Assembly: GCF_003946015.1 (NCBI RefSeq) | Contig: NZ_RHNU01000004.1 | Span: 1 to 64,000, forward strand | Reading direction: 5' to 3' | Length of the DNA stretch: 64,000 bases | Source: Companilactobacillus insicii | Lineage (GTDB): Bacteria > Bacillota > Bacilli > Lactobacillales > Lactobacillaceae | In this document: positions 19,663-28,660 of the stretch, one piece after another | Numbering within the stretch: the first letter of the stretch is position 1 | How the letters are laid out: each line of letters starts with the position of its first letter | Program-made: the position numbers and the translations under genes | The notes under the pieces: generated by a model | The model's database searches: none | What the model was told of the DNA's origin: nothing | Seen by the model: only the letters and a program-made list of their open reading frames with translations

Positions 19663-21807
19663 TTATATTGTGTCACTTATTGTCCAATCTAACGTAGTTG
19701 TATACTTTCCGGATGGAATAGCTGTGTTAGCGCCATTTATATGAAGTAATAACCCTTTGTCATCTGCCCAAGAAATAGAAGACAATGTCTCACCGTTCTT
19801 TGAGACGTAGATTGGAACAATACTCCCACTAATTAATGACTCAAATTCATTGTTGGAACTAGTTGGATCATAAAATCTCAATTCACCGGGGAACTTAGAA
19901 GTACCATTACTCAAATCTCCCATTTGTTGAACAGAAATAGTTTGACTACTCTTATTTGTATCACTTCTGTCATCCTGCATCGTTAATACAGGTGAATCAT
20001 TATTAACTCTATGTCTAAGCGTATCGATAGTGACAAATGAGTTAAGTGCACCAAAGTCTATATCCATTGGTGTTAATGTAACTCCCCCTGCTGGCTTAGT
20101 AGGATCAAAGTTAATAAGCTGATCTTGACCATTTTCTTCAACATATAGCGGTTTAGTTTGATCATAGTTCTCATAACCACCCACACCTTTAAATGAAGGT
20201 GTAAAGGTAAAGTCAGATTGATTGTCATTCGTTACCTGACCATCGAATACCAGCCTTCCTATTTCACCTGCAATTTCAGGACTAATATTCAAACCACTTA
20301 CTGTCAAAAGCTGTTTTGCATTGTCATTGGGATCATCTTGTATGCTTATATTCTCAGAATCGACTGGTTTGTATTCTGAATTATCTACAGAATTCTGATA
20401 ATTGTAATAACTTGTGTACTTAAAGCTACTGGTATCAATATTCATTCCTTTAGGTATAGGAACTGTATAAACACCTTTCGTAATCAAAGCATCTTGACCA
20501 TTTTGACTCTCGGCATCAAAATTAGCTCCATATTCAATTCTATCGCCATTTTTAACGTTTCGAACTTCCAATCCTTTTTTATCCCCATCTGTGACATTAC
20601 TATCCGGATTAGTCAAATTTTGTATTTGATTAGATATTGTTAACGTAGGTAAATCAGCATCTGTCGCAGGAGGATCCCTAAGAGGTTCTACCCAAAGCCC
20701 ACCGAGTTTAATGTCCTCATTACCATGTTTAGTTTGCGGAAATCCAAGTATTGGCCTGTATGTATATGTAAAATCAACGTTTAAAATTGCACGTACTACA
20801 TTAAGGTTAGTTGCAACGTGACCATCCTTAAAAAAAGTAAAGTCATAATCCAGAATAGATGGATCATATGTTACTTTGTTTGATTTAACATCAAGATCAT
20901 CTGAACTGACAGAACCAGGTATAGCTGTTCCTTGATTTTCATCAATAACTTCCCATTTAAAAGTCGCACTGTTCAAAGAAAAATCTTCATACGTAGGAAC
21001 ATTACGTGCATTTATATCATCAATAACTCTCTGAAAAATATCCTTTTTTATATGGAAATGCATCAAAGTATCATCAAATGCATGGTCTGACCAATCCTCT
21101 GATGTTATGGGACCGCCGGTTGGAATATCTATATATACTGGTGCGTCATCATTAGGATCAACTTCCAAACTAAGGAAACCACCACCAATAACATCAGGAA
21201 TTGGTGTGGTCAATGTCTTACTTCCAATGACTATTGCCGTTTGATTATCCGTTGGCACTATTCTATCACCAGAACCTGATGTGCTTTGCGTGTCACCAGG
21301 CCTTACAACAGCATTACTAGTATTTGGACTTCTAGTTTTCAAAATCCATCTAGTCACTTTAGGAACAATACCTGCCTTATTTAATTTCAAAGTAACAGTT
21401 GCAGTATTCCCAACATCCAAAGGGTTACTATTACTACTAAAAACATAGTTGACATTTGACTCTAAATAAAGACCTGAATAATTTGGTTGACCTGTGATTG
21501 TGGAGCTACTTATGGTTAGTGGAGAAATCAAATTATTTATTGTCGTTACAGAACTTGTATTGTTAACACTATTTATTGGTGAGGCAAACTGTGTTACTAC
21601 ATTTGAAATAGAATTTTGACTTGCTTGTTTTGTAGCCATTAGAGCTTTATTAGCTGCCTCAGTAGTTGCAGATGAATCTTTGTCAGTAGTTACTGGAACA
21701 TTTGTTGTAGCACCATCTGCAATTGATGGTTTTATCGTTCCCATAGCTCCAATAATTAGCACTATGACAATCAAACATCGACTGAAGAATACTTTATTAA
21801 TTTTCAT
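19663..21807 (-). CDS. Secreted WxL-like surface protein with degenerate WxL domain
   Basis: The 714-residue protein has a signal peptide (residues 1-33) and a Ser/Thr/Asn-rich stretch. A long middle region follows in beta-rich repeats resembling bacterial Ig or WxL-protein modules. The C-terminal 110 residues align by eye with WxL domains (DDRS..., FPGELRFYDP, GLLLHINGAN, SGKYTTTLDWTISDTI). However, the first WxL tryptophan is missing (QTI instead) and the second motif reads WTI. No LPXTG or other anchor is present. The ATG has a GGGGGA site. Role unknown, probably cell-surface. No terminator separates it from the 62-residue gene downstream. Confidence 0.7.
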   Translation of the reverse strand: MKINKVFFSRCLIVIVLIIGAMGTIKPSIADGATTNVPVTTDKDSSATTEAANKALMATKQASQNSISNVVTQFASPINSVNNTSSVTTINNLISPLTISSSTITGQPNYSGLYLESNVNYVFSSNSNPLDVGNTATVTLKLNKAGIVPKVTRWILKTRSPNTSNAVVRPGDTQSTSGSGDRIVPTDNQTAIVIGSKTLTTPIPDVIGGGFLSLEVDPNDDAPVYIDIPTGGPITSEDWSDHAFDDTLMHFHIKKDIFQRVIDDINARNVPTYEDFSLNSATFKWEVIDENQGTAIPGSVSSDDLDVKSNKVTYDPSILDYDFTFFKDGHVATNLNVVRAILNVDFTYTYRPILGFPQTKHGNEDIKLGGLWVEPLRDPPATDADLPTLTISNQIQNLTNPDSNVTDGDKKGLEVRNVKNGDRIEYGANFDAESQNGQDALITKGVYTVPIPKGMNIDTSSFKYTSYYNYQNSVDNSEYKPVDSENISIQDDPNDNAKQLLTVSGLNISPEIAGEIGRLVFDGQVTNDNQSDFTFTPSFKGVGGYENYDQTKPLYVEENGQDQLINFDPTKPAGGVTLTPMDIDFGALNSFVTIDTLRHRVNNDSPVLTMQDDRSDTNKSSQTISVQQMGDLSNGTSKFPGELRFYDPTSSNNEFESLISGSIVPIYVSKNGETLSSISWADDKGLLLHINGANTAIPSGKYTTTLDWTISDTI

Positions 21808-21838
21808 CTTGCTTCCCCCTTAGCACACTTTCATTAAC

Positions 21839-21877
21839 ATAAAAAGAGACCAGTCACACAATAAGCGCTGATCTCTT
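21839..21877 (-). terminator. Terminator after the tandem secreted paralogues
   Basis: Stem AAGAGACCAG/CTGATCTCTT with one mismatch and a long loop is followed on the minus strand by five T. Confidence 0.65.
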
Positions 21878-21885
21878 AAATATAA

Positions 21886-22974
21886 TTAATAACTAGCGTA
21901 GAGAGAGGCCCAGTTAGTTTTTATAATAGTACTCTTATAGCCTTCTTTAAGAGTTATCTTTGCTTGATATTGTGTTCCATTGTCAGATACCGTTGTATTA
22001 TATGTCGTATATGAAACACTATTGCTCTTACCTAAGTATTCTGCTTTTGTTGTACCAGGTGCCTTCTTATACCACTCAACTTTGATTCGTCCATCATTGA
22101 TCAAGCCGGTCATACTATCTGTATCACCACGAAGTGCAAAGGTTGCTGGTTGTCCTGCGGGAACAGTCTGGTTGTCTAAACCACCACCAACTTGAACGTA
22201 GACCGATCCAACAACGAATGAGGTATCCATATTGTGGAATGTCCCTGTAACCTTAACTACACCAGATAATCCTCTATCATTAGCAGTAACCTTACCAGTA
22301 CTATCGACCGTAGCAAGGTTAGTATTGTCAACACTCCACGTAACCTTACCAGTTGAACTTACAGGATTAATATTGGCATGCACGTATGTAGTATTAACTT
22401 GACCTTCACTATTGTTATAAATATAATCACTGTCGGAATTAACACTCATATCTGTAGCATTGATTGGTGTATTAACTGCATTAACTTCTGCCACTGTTGA
22501 ATAAATATGAGTTTGAGCAATCCAACCAGTTAAATAATTCCAATACTGTGTATCTAATTGATACCAAGTTCTTCCTTCTTGACTAGTTTGAATTGGAAAG
22601 TTCTTGTGATGACCATTCTGCCATTCAGGAACCGCACTCCAATTGATACCATCATCAGACTTGTACCATCTATAATGAGGAGCATCGAAGACTCCTCCTA
22701 GGACTGTCCATAACGAACGAGCTGCGTCGGTATGCAAAGTTACAGGATTACCAACAACAGTATAAGTAACAGCCTCGGGTTCTAAGTCGTAACCATTAGT
22801 ATTCCAAATATTTAAGAATTTATCTGGTGCTGGAGTGGATGTAAATGCACTATTAGTCAATGGAGTTCCTACTGCAGCTGCTTGAGTTGTGGTACTTTGA
22901 TTAGAAAAAAGTCCAATTATTAACATAGCAAAGAATGATAATATACCTAGATACTTAACTTTTACATTGTTCAT
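21886..22974 (-). CDS. Secreted Ig-like protein, second of two tandem paralogues, function unknown
   Basis: The 362-residue protein has a signal peptide (hydrophobic 9-25, cleavage near TQA). Next is an aromatic-rich block (NGYDLEPE, WTVLGGVFDAPHYRWYKSDD, VPEWQNGHHKN, TWYQLDTQYWNYLTGW), then a BIG2-like Ig module (TGKVTWSVDNTNLATVDSTG), and a third beta module starting GGGLDNQTVPAGQPATF. It ends TNWASLYASY with no anchor. The start MNNVKVKYLG at 22974 has GGGGGGAA upstream; an open frame to 23013 would overlap the previous gene. It is strongly similar along its length to the gene at 22989-24098 and follows it by 14 bases, so they share a transcript. Aromatic density suggests glycan binding, an inference. 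Confidence 0.8.
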   Translation of the reverse strand: MNNVKVKYLGILSFFAMLIIGLFSNQSTTTQAAAVGTPLTNSAFTSTPAPDKFLNIWNTNGYDLEPEAVTYTVVGNPVTLHTDAARSLWTVLGGVFDAPHYRWYKSDDGINWSAVPEWQNGHHKNFPIQTSQEGRTWYQLDTQYWNYLTGWIAQTHIYSTVAEVNAVNTPINATDMSVNSDSDYIYNNSEGQVNTTYVHANINPVSSTGKVTWSVDNTNLATVDSTGKVTANDRGLSGVVKVTGTFHNMDTSFVVGSVYVQVGGGLDNQTVPAGQPATFALRGDTDSMTGLINDGRIKVEWYKKAPGTTKAEYLGKSNSVSYTTYNTTVSDNGTQYQAKITLKEGYKSTIIKTNWASLYASY

Positions 22975-22988
22975 AATCAAATTCCCCC

Positions 22989-24098
22989 CTACAAGATTGT
23001 TAATGCTGCCCAATTAGTAGTTAATGTCATCTGCTTAGTGCCTTTTCTCATAATAATCTTGGCTCTATACATATTTTCACGATCATCACTTGTCAAAGCA
23101 TTAGTTGTGTAATAGAGATTTGAAGTTGATGCAACTAACTTCTCAGTACTATCCTTTGCGCCATCTTTCTTTGTATACCATTCAACGGCTATATTGTTAT
23201 CATCCCAGTATCCATAGAAGTCATCAGTATTGCCTTGTAATTTAAATGTTGCTGTGCCACCGACTCTTGCCTTCTGATTTACTAAGCCTCCACCCACGGT
23301 AACATATGTCTTACCAGTTACAATTTTTGGAGATTTTTCATTTGAGCCAGTATATGTAGCAATAATAGTTGCTCTTCCGTTAGCTCCTTTTGAATTGGCA
23401 GTAATCTTACCAGTGTCGCTATCAACCGTCACTAATTCAGGATGATTTGTCGACCAAGTAATCTTACCAGTTGCATAGGTTGGATTAACCGTTGCGTGTG
23501 CATAAGTAACGTTCATTAGCTTGTCACTGATATTGTACAAATAACTATTGTCAGTCGTTACATTCACTGAATCAGCATCGATGTTATTCTTTAATACATT
23601 AACTTGAGAAATATTTGAATAAATGTGTGTCTTAGCGAACCAACCGGTTAAATAATTCCAGTATTGTGTATCTTGTTGATACCAAGTAGTTCCTTCTGTA
23701 CTAGTATCAATTGGCATGTTCTTACGATGACCATTCTGCCATTCGGGAACTTCACTCCAAGTTCTACCATCATCAGACTTGTACCATCTGTAGTGAGGAG
23801 CATCAAAGACTCCACCAAGAACTGTCCAGACAGAACGAGCTGCATCGGTATACATCATCTTATCCTTATCACCAACTTGAACATTGTATACAGGATCTGG
23901 CTGTAGGTCATAACCATTTGTATTCCAGATATTCAAGAACTTAGATGGTGCGGGTGTCGGATCATTTAAATAATATTGCAGTTCTGTACCCAATGGTGCA
24001 GCTTCAATTTGAGTACTGTTTTGAACCATAAACGTACCAAGTGTTAAAGTTGAAAACAAAGTAACTAATCCTAGTTTAGCTGCTTTCCCCTTTTTCAT
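22989..24098 (-). CDS. Secreted Ig-like protein, first of two tandem paralogues, function unknown
   Basis: The 369-residue protein has a signal peptide (about 1-33). It has the same three-part layout as its neighbour: the aromatic block (NGYDLQPD, WTVLGGVFDAPHYRWYKSDD, VPEWQNGHRKN, TWYQQDTQYWNYLTGW), a BIG2-like module (ATGKITWSTNHPELVTVDSD) and a third module (GGGLVNQKARVGGTATFKLQ), ending TNWAALTIL. The first block is the most conserved between the two. No sortase signal, WxL, LysM or SLAP domain is seen, so retention at the wall is unexplained. The ATG has AGGAGG. It lies at the edge of a 414-base divergent intergenic region. I do not recognise the family. Confidence 0.8.
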   Translation of the reverse strand: MKKGKAAKLGLVTLFSTLTLGTFMVQNSTQIEAAPLGTELQYYLNDPTPAPSKFLNIWNTNGYDLQPDPVYNVQVGDKDKMMYTDAARSVWTVLGGVFDAPHYRWYKSDDGRTWSEVPEWQNGHRKNMPIDTSTEGTTWYQQDTQYWNYLTGWFAKTHIYSNISQVNVLKNNIDADSVNVTTDNSYLYNISDKLMNVTYAHATVNPTYATGKITWSTNHPELVTVDSDTGKITANSKGANGRATIIATYTGSNEKSPKIVTGKTYVTVGGGLVNQKARVGGTATFKLQGNTDDFYGYWDDNNIAVEWYTKKDGAKDSTEKLVASTSNLYYTTNALTSDDRENMYRAKIIMRKGTKQMTLTTNWAALTIL

Positions 24099-24233
24099 AA
24101 TTTAAACCTCCTGATTAATATTATCTTCACAAATAAGTATACAATTTATCCTAATATTGAATATCCCATATTTTATAATAAACTTTTACAATATATGATA
24201 TTTTATACACTATGATATTCATCTAAAAATAAA

Positions 24234-24283
24234 TAAAAAAAGATAATACGTTTTTGATATTGAAACACGTATTATCTTTTTTT
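24234..24283. terminator. Orphan bidirectional terminator hairpin in a divergent intergenic region
   Basis: Stem AGATAATACGT/ACGTATTATCT, extended by seven A and seven T, has a 15-base loop. It lies between two gene starts (24098 on minus, 24513 on plus), where no coding gene ends. The rest of the 414-base gap is very A/T-rich with no ORF. It could end a small RNA from either strand, be a relic of a lost gene, or act as an early attenuator. Confidence 0.75.
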
Positions 24284-24404
24284 AGTTTAGATTTATCCAT
24301 ATTTTGCATTTATAGTTATTTTTAAGTTGATTATTTCTAATAATATTATTTTTTCTATATCATGATACAGAAAATGGGATATATTATTGATAAATAATAT
24401 AAAT

Positions 24405-24426
24405 TTGAGTTATTTTATAAACTCAA
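24405..24426. promoter_or_regulatory. Inverted repeat upstream of the MFS gene
   Basis: TTGAGTT-N8-AACTCAA is a perfect 7-bp dyad about 90 bases before the MFS start. It could be an operator for a local regulator; none is encoded next to it. Confidence 0.3.
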
Positions 24427-24512
24427 TTAGATGATTTGGAATATTTTGCCTACTTAACGTCCATAGACGAATACTGTAAATAAGTCTATTCTAATCTTTG
24501 GAGGTTAAATAT

Positions 24513-25895
24513 ATGGAAAACACTATTAACAACGCTCTAAAACGCAAGCTATTTATTATTACTTTACTTTCAGGAACTTTCACCATGTCAATCAGTCAAT
24601 CATCACTCTCTACGGCTTATCCGACATTAATGAAGTTCTTCGGTGTAACAGCTCCAACTATTCAGTGGTTAACCACTGGCTTCATGTTGATAATGAGTAT
24701 TATGATGCCAATCAGTCCTTGGTTATTGAATAATATTTCGTTCAAAAAAATATTCTTAGGTGTCGTTGGAATATTTGCCTTAGGTACATTGATTATCATC
24801 CTTGCTCAAAACTTTGCTATGGCAATGTTAGGTAGAGCATTAGAGGCAATCGGAGTTGGGATATTATTCCCATCGTTTCAATCGGTTCTTATGACTATCA
24901 CTCCAGAGGAAAATCGTGGTACAACAATGGGCTTCGCTGGGTTAGTCATGGGTTCCGCCCTTGCATCAGGACCAATTATTTCAGGTATCGTCTTGAACTT
25001 CGTACAGTGGCAAGGATTATTCGTTATCTTCCTATTAATAATGATAGTGATTTTCATTACTGGGATGATGTACATCAAAGACGTTATGCCTCGTCACAAA
25101 GTAAAGCTCGATAGTTTATCAATTATTTATTTAATCGGAATTATCGGACTATTGTATGTAGTTAATCAAGCTGGTAGTCAACATAGATTATCAACTAATC
25201 TAACAATTATATTAGTAATCAGTTTGATATTGTCAGTACTATTCATTCATCGTCAATTGACAAAGAATGAACCACTACTCGACTTGAAGGTTATGAGTAA
25301 CTTCAACTTCGACTTATCAGTTCTATTAACTGGATTCTCATATATTTCGTTGATCGTCGTTACGATCATTTACCCACTTTACTATCAGAACATCTTACAT
25401 ACGTCTGTTTTGGTTTCAGGATTAGCATTAGTCCCACCAGCTATTCTGTTAAGTATCCTTAATCCATTAACAGGTAAACTTGCGGATAAAATAGGCTTCA
25501 AGAAGACGTTGATATCCGGTATGTCAATGATCGTTGTCGGCTGGGTATTATTGTTCTTCTTGAATATGAAACTAGGGCTATGGCCGATGATCTTGATTGC
25601 GATGTTGATCGAAGGTGGTAATGCCTTTGTTATGATGCCTGCAACTACACTTGGTGGTAATTCATTGCCAGAAGATTTGATTCCACATGGAACTGCAATT
25701 ATCACAACTGTTCGTCAGTTACTAGGTTCACTCGGAGTCTCACTAGCCACATTGATCTTAGTTACCGCTAACCAAAACCACGGATTATCCGCTAACTTAG
25801 GATTAATTGGTTACCACTATGTATTTGGATTCTTCTGTGCTATGGCAATTATTGGTTTTATCTTTGCATTGATGATCAAAAGCACCAAAGATTAA
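24513..25895 (+). CDS. MFS multidrug-type efflux transporter, DHA2 family
   Basis: The 460-residue protein has about 14 membrane segments. It shows DHA2 (EmrB/QacA) features: the N-terminal ALKRKLFIITLLSGTFTMSI, QWLTTGFMLIMSIMMPISPW, the motif-C-like GLVMGSALASGPIISGIV, and a central loop near residue 195 (RHKVKLDSLS). Such proteins export drugs or toxic compounds with proton exchange; the substrate is unknown. The start at 24513 was preferred to 24498 because GGAGG lies eight bases before it. A strong terminator follows. The upstream dyad at 24405-24426 may be its operator. Confidence 0.88.
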   Translation: MENTINNALKRKLFIITLLSGTFTMSISQSSLSTAYPTLMKFFGVTAPTIQWLTTGFMLIMSIMMPISPWLLNNISFKKIFLGVVGIFALGTLIIILAQNFAMAMLGRALEAIGVGILFPSFQSVLMTITPEENRGTTMGFAGLVMGSALASGPIISGIVLNFVQWQGLFVIFLLIMIVIFITGMMYIKDVMPRHKVKLDSLSIIYLIGIIGLLYVVNQAGSQHRLSTNLTIILVISLILSVLFIHRQLTKNEPLLDLKVMSNFNFDLSVLLTGFSYISLIVVTIIYPLYYQNILHTSVLVSGLALVPPAILLSILNPLTGKLADKIGFKKTLISGMSMIVVGWVLLFFLNMKLGLWPMILIAMLIEGGNAFVMMPATTLGGNSLPEDLIPHGTAIITTVRQLLGSLGVSLATLILVTANQNHGLSANLGLIGYHYVFGFFCAMAIIGFIFALMIKSTKD

Positions 25896-25908
25896 TATTC
25901 ACTTATGA

Positions 25909-25936
25909 CTGCGGCCAGCTGGTCGCAGTTTTTTTG
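25909..25936 (+). terminator. Terminator of the MFS gene
   Basis: Hairpin CTGCGGCC/GGTCGCAG with an AGCT loop is followed by eight T. Confidence 0.85.
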
Positions 25937-25983
25937 TATTAGAAGTATAATTAACTCCTGAATTATTAATTATGGGGGATTTT

Positions 25984-27711
25984 ATGAATACTCAAAATCA
26001 CATTAACAAGAAGACCATTTCAGTTATTTTGTTATTTTTTATTTCATTATTTGTTTGGATGATTTGGCAATTTAACTTTGACTATATGATTTCTGGAAGT
26101 GATACTTTCTTTCATACTCAACGAGTATATGAAATCAGACAGGCTTTTTTAAATGGCAACTTACCAAGTTGGTTGAACTTCGATACTTTCTTCTCGGCTG
26201 GTCAAGCTGTCAACGGGATGTATCCCGATTTCACACTTTGGCCATTTGTCTTTTTTACCAACATGCTCTCACCAATTCATCAAGTGATTGCTATCAAGGT
26301 ATTAATTGCTGCTATGACGTTTGTCGTGACATTTTTATCACTGAACAAACGTTACAACAGCTTCAATTCCAGTATGGCAGCTCTTATCTTCACTTATTCA
26401 GGTGCTGTCTTACGTGATATCACAACAGAGTTTCAACCAGGAACCGCAATCGTCTTGGCATTTGCTTTTCCAATTGTTTTTGTTTTTAAAGACATAATTG
26501 AAAGCAAAAAGATAAACTATGTCTTAGCAATTAAGTTAGGCTTGCTAATGACTATTGTCGTTAATTCACACTTACTAAGTGCTGTTGCCATATCAATGGT
26601 TGCCGGAGTATTCTTGATTGTGAAATCAATTAAGAATCGAACAATTGCACCTTGGATAAACTCGATTATTGCTGGAGTAATTACAATAATCCTATGTCTT
26701 CCGATTATTTATCGAGTAATAACTATCTCTAAGACTGGCTTACTGCCACCATTTGGTCAGGGAAACATAATTGCTGATCCAATTACGTTATTGTTTGCTA
26801 ATTCCAAGTGGAATGCTCGTGTTGCCTTTTCCACATTATCATTAATAATCTTAATGATTGTTATGATTGGTTTTGATAAGAAAAAAATCAAAAATCTATT
26901 ACCTTGGATATTAGTCGAATCACTACTAATTATCCTAAGTACTGATATGACACCTTGGGCAATATTTAATCATGTACCTGTCATTAATAGCTTCCAAGAA
27001 TCAGGCTGGCGCTTTGCATTATTTCTAGGTATCGTGCCAATTTTGTTATTACTAGAAAATTTCAAGGAACATACAAGCCAGTTCATTTTAATTTTGTTGT
27101 CCGTTCTATCGATTTCAGCCGCTACACAGGTCACAACTAATTATGCTTATAATCATGGTCAAGGATTATCAACTCTAACATCTGAATCTTCAAAAGATGT
27201 TGGACTTAATGAGGATGTAAAACTTACTAGTAGCGGTATAAATAGTGAACGAATCCAAAGAACCTTGATACCAGATTATGCACCTAACCAAGTTGCTCTG
27301 GAACCTAACAGTAACGGCCAATCGTTATCGTTTGATGTTCAAAATAAGCTTAAGAATCATTGGATAACACAAGGTAACCATCACATACGTCTAACAAAAA
27401 CTGCATCAACTACAGACAGTGTCACTTATCGCGGTAAAAATATAAAGAATGGAAATCTGGAATTGCCTATTCTGGGATACTCATCACTTAATTACAACGT
27501 AACAATCAATGGCAAATCTGCTAAGTGGACTACTGATAATAATGGCTTCTTAACAATTCATAATGCAAAAGATTTAAATAGTGCGAATATCACTGTCATA
27601 AATACTTATCCACATGTCTATCCGTACATGATTTGGATTTCATTCGTACTATTCTTAGCTCTAGTTGGTTATATTGGCTATGATTTGAGTAAACAAAAAC
27701 GAGACCTCTAA
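25984..27711 (+). CDS. Large integral membrane protein, GT-C / YfhO-like (PTPS-related family)
   Basis: The 575-residue protein has an N-terminal membrane anchor, then an external loop with SGSDTFFHTQRVYEIRQAF. About ten further membrane helices and a C-terminal extracytoplasmic beta-rich domain (about 430-545) follow, with a last helix near the end. This layout and the early acidic loop resemble membrane glycosyltransferases of the GT-C superfamily and the family often named '6-pyruvoyl-tetrahydropterin synthase-related'. A role in glycosylating a surface polymer is inferred only. The start at 25984 has GGGGGA five bases before it; the upstream ATG at 25972 has none. It has its own terminator. 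Confidence 0.65.
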   Translation: MNTQNHINKKTISVILLFFISLFVWMIWQFNFDYMISGSDTFFHTQRVYEIRQAFLNGNLPSWLNFDTFFSAGQAVNGMYPDFTLWPFVFFTNMLSPIHQVIAIKVLIAAMTFVVTFLSLNKRYNSFNSSMAALIFTYSGAVLRDITTEFQPGTAIVLAFAFPIVFVFKDIIESKKINYVLAIKLGLLMTIVVNSHLLSAVAISMVAGVFLIVKSIKNRTIAPWINSIIAGVITIILCLPIIYRVITISKTGLLPPFGQGNIIADPITLLFANSKWNARVAFSTLSLIILMIVMIGFDKKKIKNLLPWILVESLLIILSTDMTPWAIFNHVPVINSFQESGWRFALFLGIVPILLLLENFKEHTSQFILILLSVLSISAATQVTTNYAYNHGQGLSTLTSESSKDVGLNEDVKLTSSGINSERIQRTLIPDYAPNQVALEPNSNGQSLSFDVQNKLKNHWITQGNHHIRLTKTASTTDSVTYRGKNIKNGNLELPILGYSSLNYNVTINGKSAKWTTDNNGFLTIHNAKDLNSANITVINTYPHVYPYMIWISFVLFLALVGYIGYDLSKQKRDL

Positions 27712-27729
27712 TGAGATCTCGTTTTTTTT
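27697..27729. terminator. Bidirectional terminator between the membrane protein gene and whiA
   Basis: A stem AAAACGAGA/TCTCGTTTT encloses the stop codon at 27709-27711 and is followed by eight T. Both convergent genes end here. Confidence 0.85.
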
Positions 27730-28660
27730 ATACGGCTTCTTCAGCTAATTGATTTAACTTTCGTAAACGATGATTAATACCCGACTTAGAGATAGCACCA
27801 CTTGGTACCATGTCCCCTAGTTCCTTCAATGAAACTTCAGGATTCTCTAATCTAAGTACTGCAATTTCACGCAACTTATCCGGCAATGAATCCAAACCAA
27901 CAGTACTTTGTAGATGTTTGATATTCTCTACCTGTCGTTCAGCCGCAGCAACGGTCTTATTTATATTGGCATTTTCACAATTAACCAAACGATTAACTGA
28001 GTTACGCATATCGCGGACAATTCTGATATCTTCAAACTTCAACATTGCATTGGTTGCACCAACGACTTGTAAGAAGTCAGCAATTTTCTCTGCCTCTTTC
28101 AAATAGACAATGTATCCATTACGACGTTGAGTCACTCTAGCATTCAGATTAAAATGGTTCATCATTTGAGCAATACCATTATTATGTGATTCATAGAGTG
28201 AATATATCTCCAAATGATATCGAGAAGTTTCAGGATTATTAACGCTACCTGTTGCTAGGAAAGCACCTCGAAGATATGAACGCATACGTTGATCTTCATC
28301 AAGAATGTCTTCAGGAACATCAGTATTAATAGATAATCCAGTATCATCAAGAATACCTAAATCTTTCAAGACTTTTTCGGTATCATATTTCAAACGAACA
28401 AGATATTGATTGTTCTTTTTTAATTTCATTTTTTTACGAACCAATAGTTCTGATTCCATCCCATAACGCAATTTAATGAGTGAAAAAATCCTACGAGCAA
28501 TCGCAGGATTCTCTGTTTGCGCTGTTAGAACAAAATGATGATTCTGCAAACTTAACGAACCATTCATTCTCAGCAAAGCTGATAATTCAACACGTGCATG
28601 TTCGGGATGAACTTCCAAACTAGTGAGTTCCTTCTTTACTTCACTTGCATAAGAAGCCAC
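27728..28660 (-). CDS. whiA: DNA-binding protein WhiA
   Basis: The 310-residue protein matches WhiA (DUF199). The N-terminal half is a degenerate LAGLIDADG homing-endonuclease fold ([16 protein letters not shown]... [15 protein letters not shown]), followed by a C-terminal helix-turn-helix ([28 protein letters not shown]). In Firmicutes it affects cell division and chromosome segregation. Translation appears to start at a GTG (28658-28660) with GAGGTG eight bases before. This GTG overlaps the yvcK TAG by one base (TAGTG), so the two are translationally coupled in rapZ-yvcK-whiA. Confidence 0.95.
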   Translation of the reverse strand: MASYASEVKKELTSLEVHPEHARVELSALLRMNGSLSLQNHHFVLTAQTENPAIARRIFSLIKLRYGMESELLVRKKMKLKKNNQYLVRLKYDTEKVLKDLGILDDTGLSINTDVPEDILDEDQRMRSYLRGAFLATGSVNNPETSRYHLEIYSLYESHNNGIAQMMNHFNLNARVTQRRNGYIVYLKEAEKIADFLQVVGATNAMLKFEDIRIVRDMRNSVNRLVNCENANINKTVAAAERQVENIKHLQSTVGLDSLPDKLREIAVLRLENPEVSLKELGDMVPSGAISKSGINHRLRKLNQLAEEAV

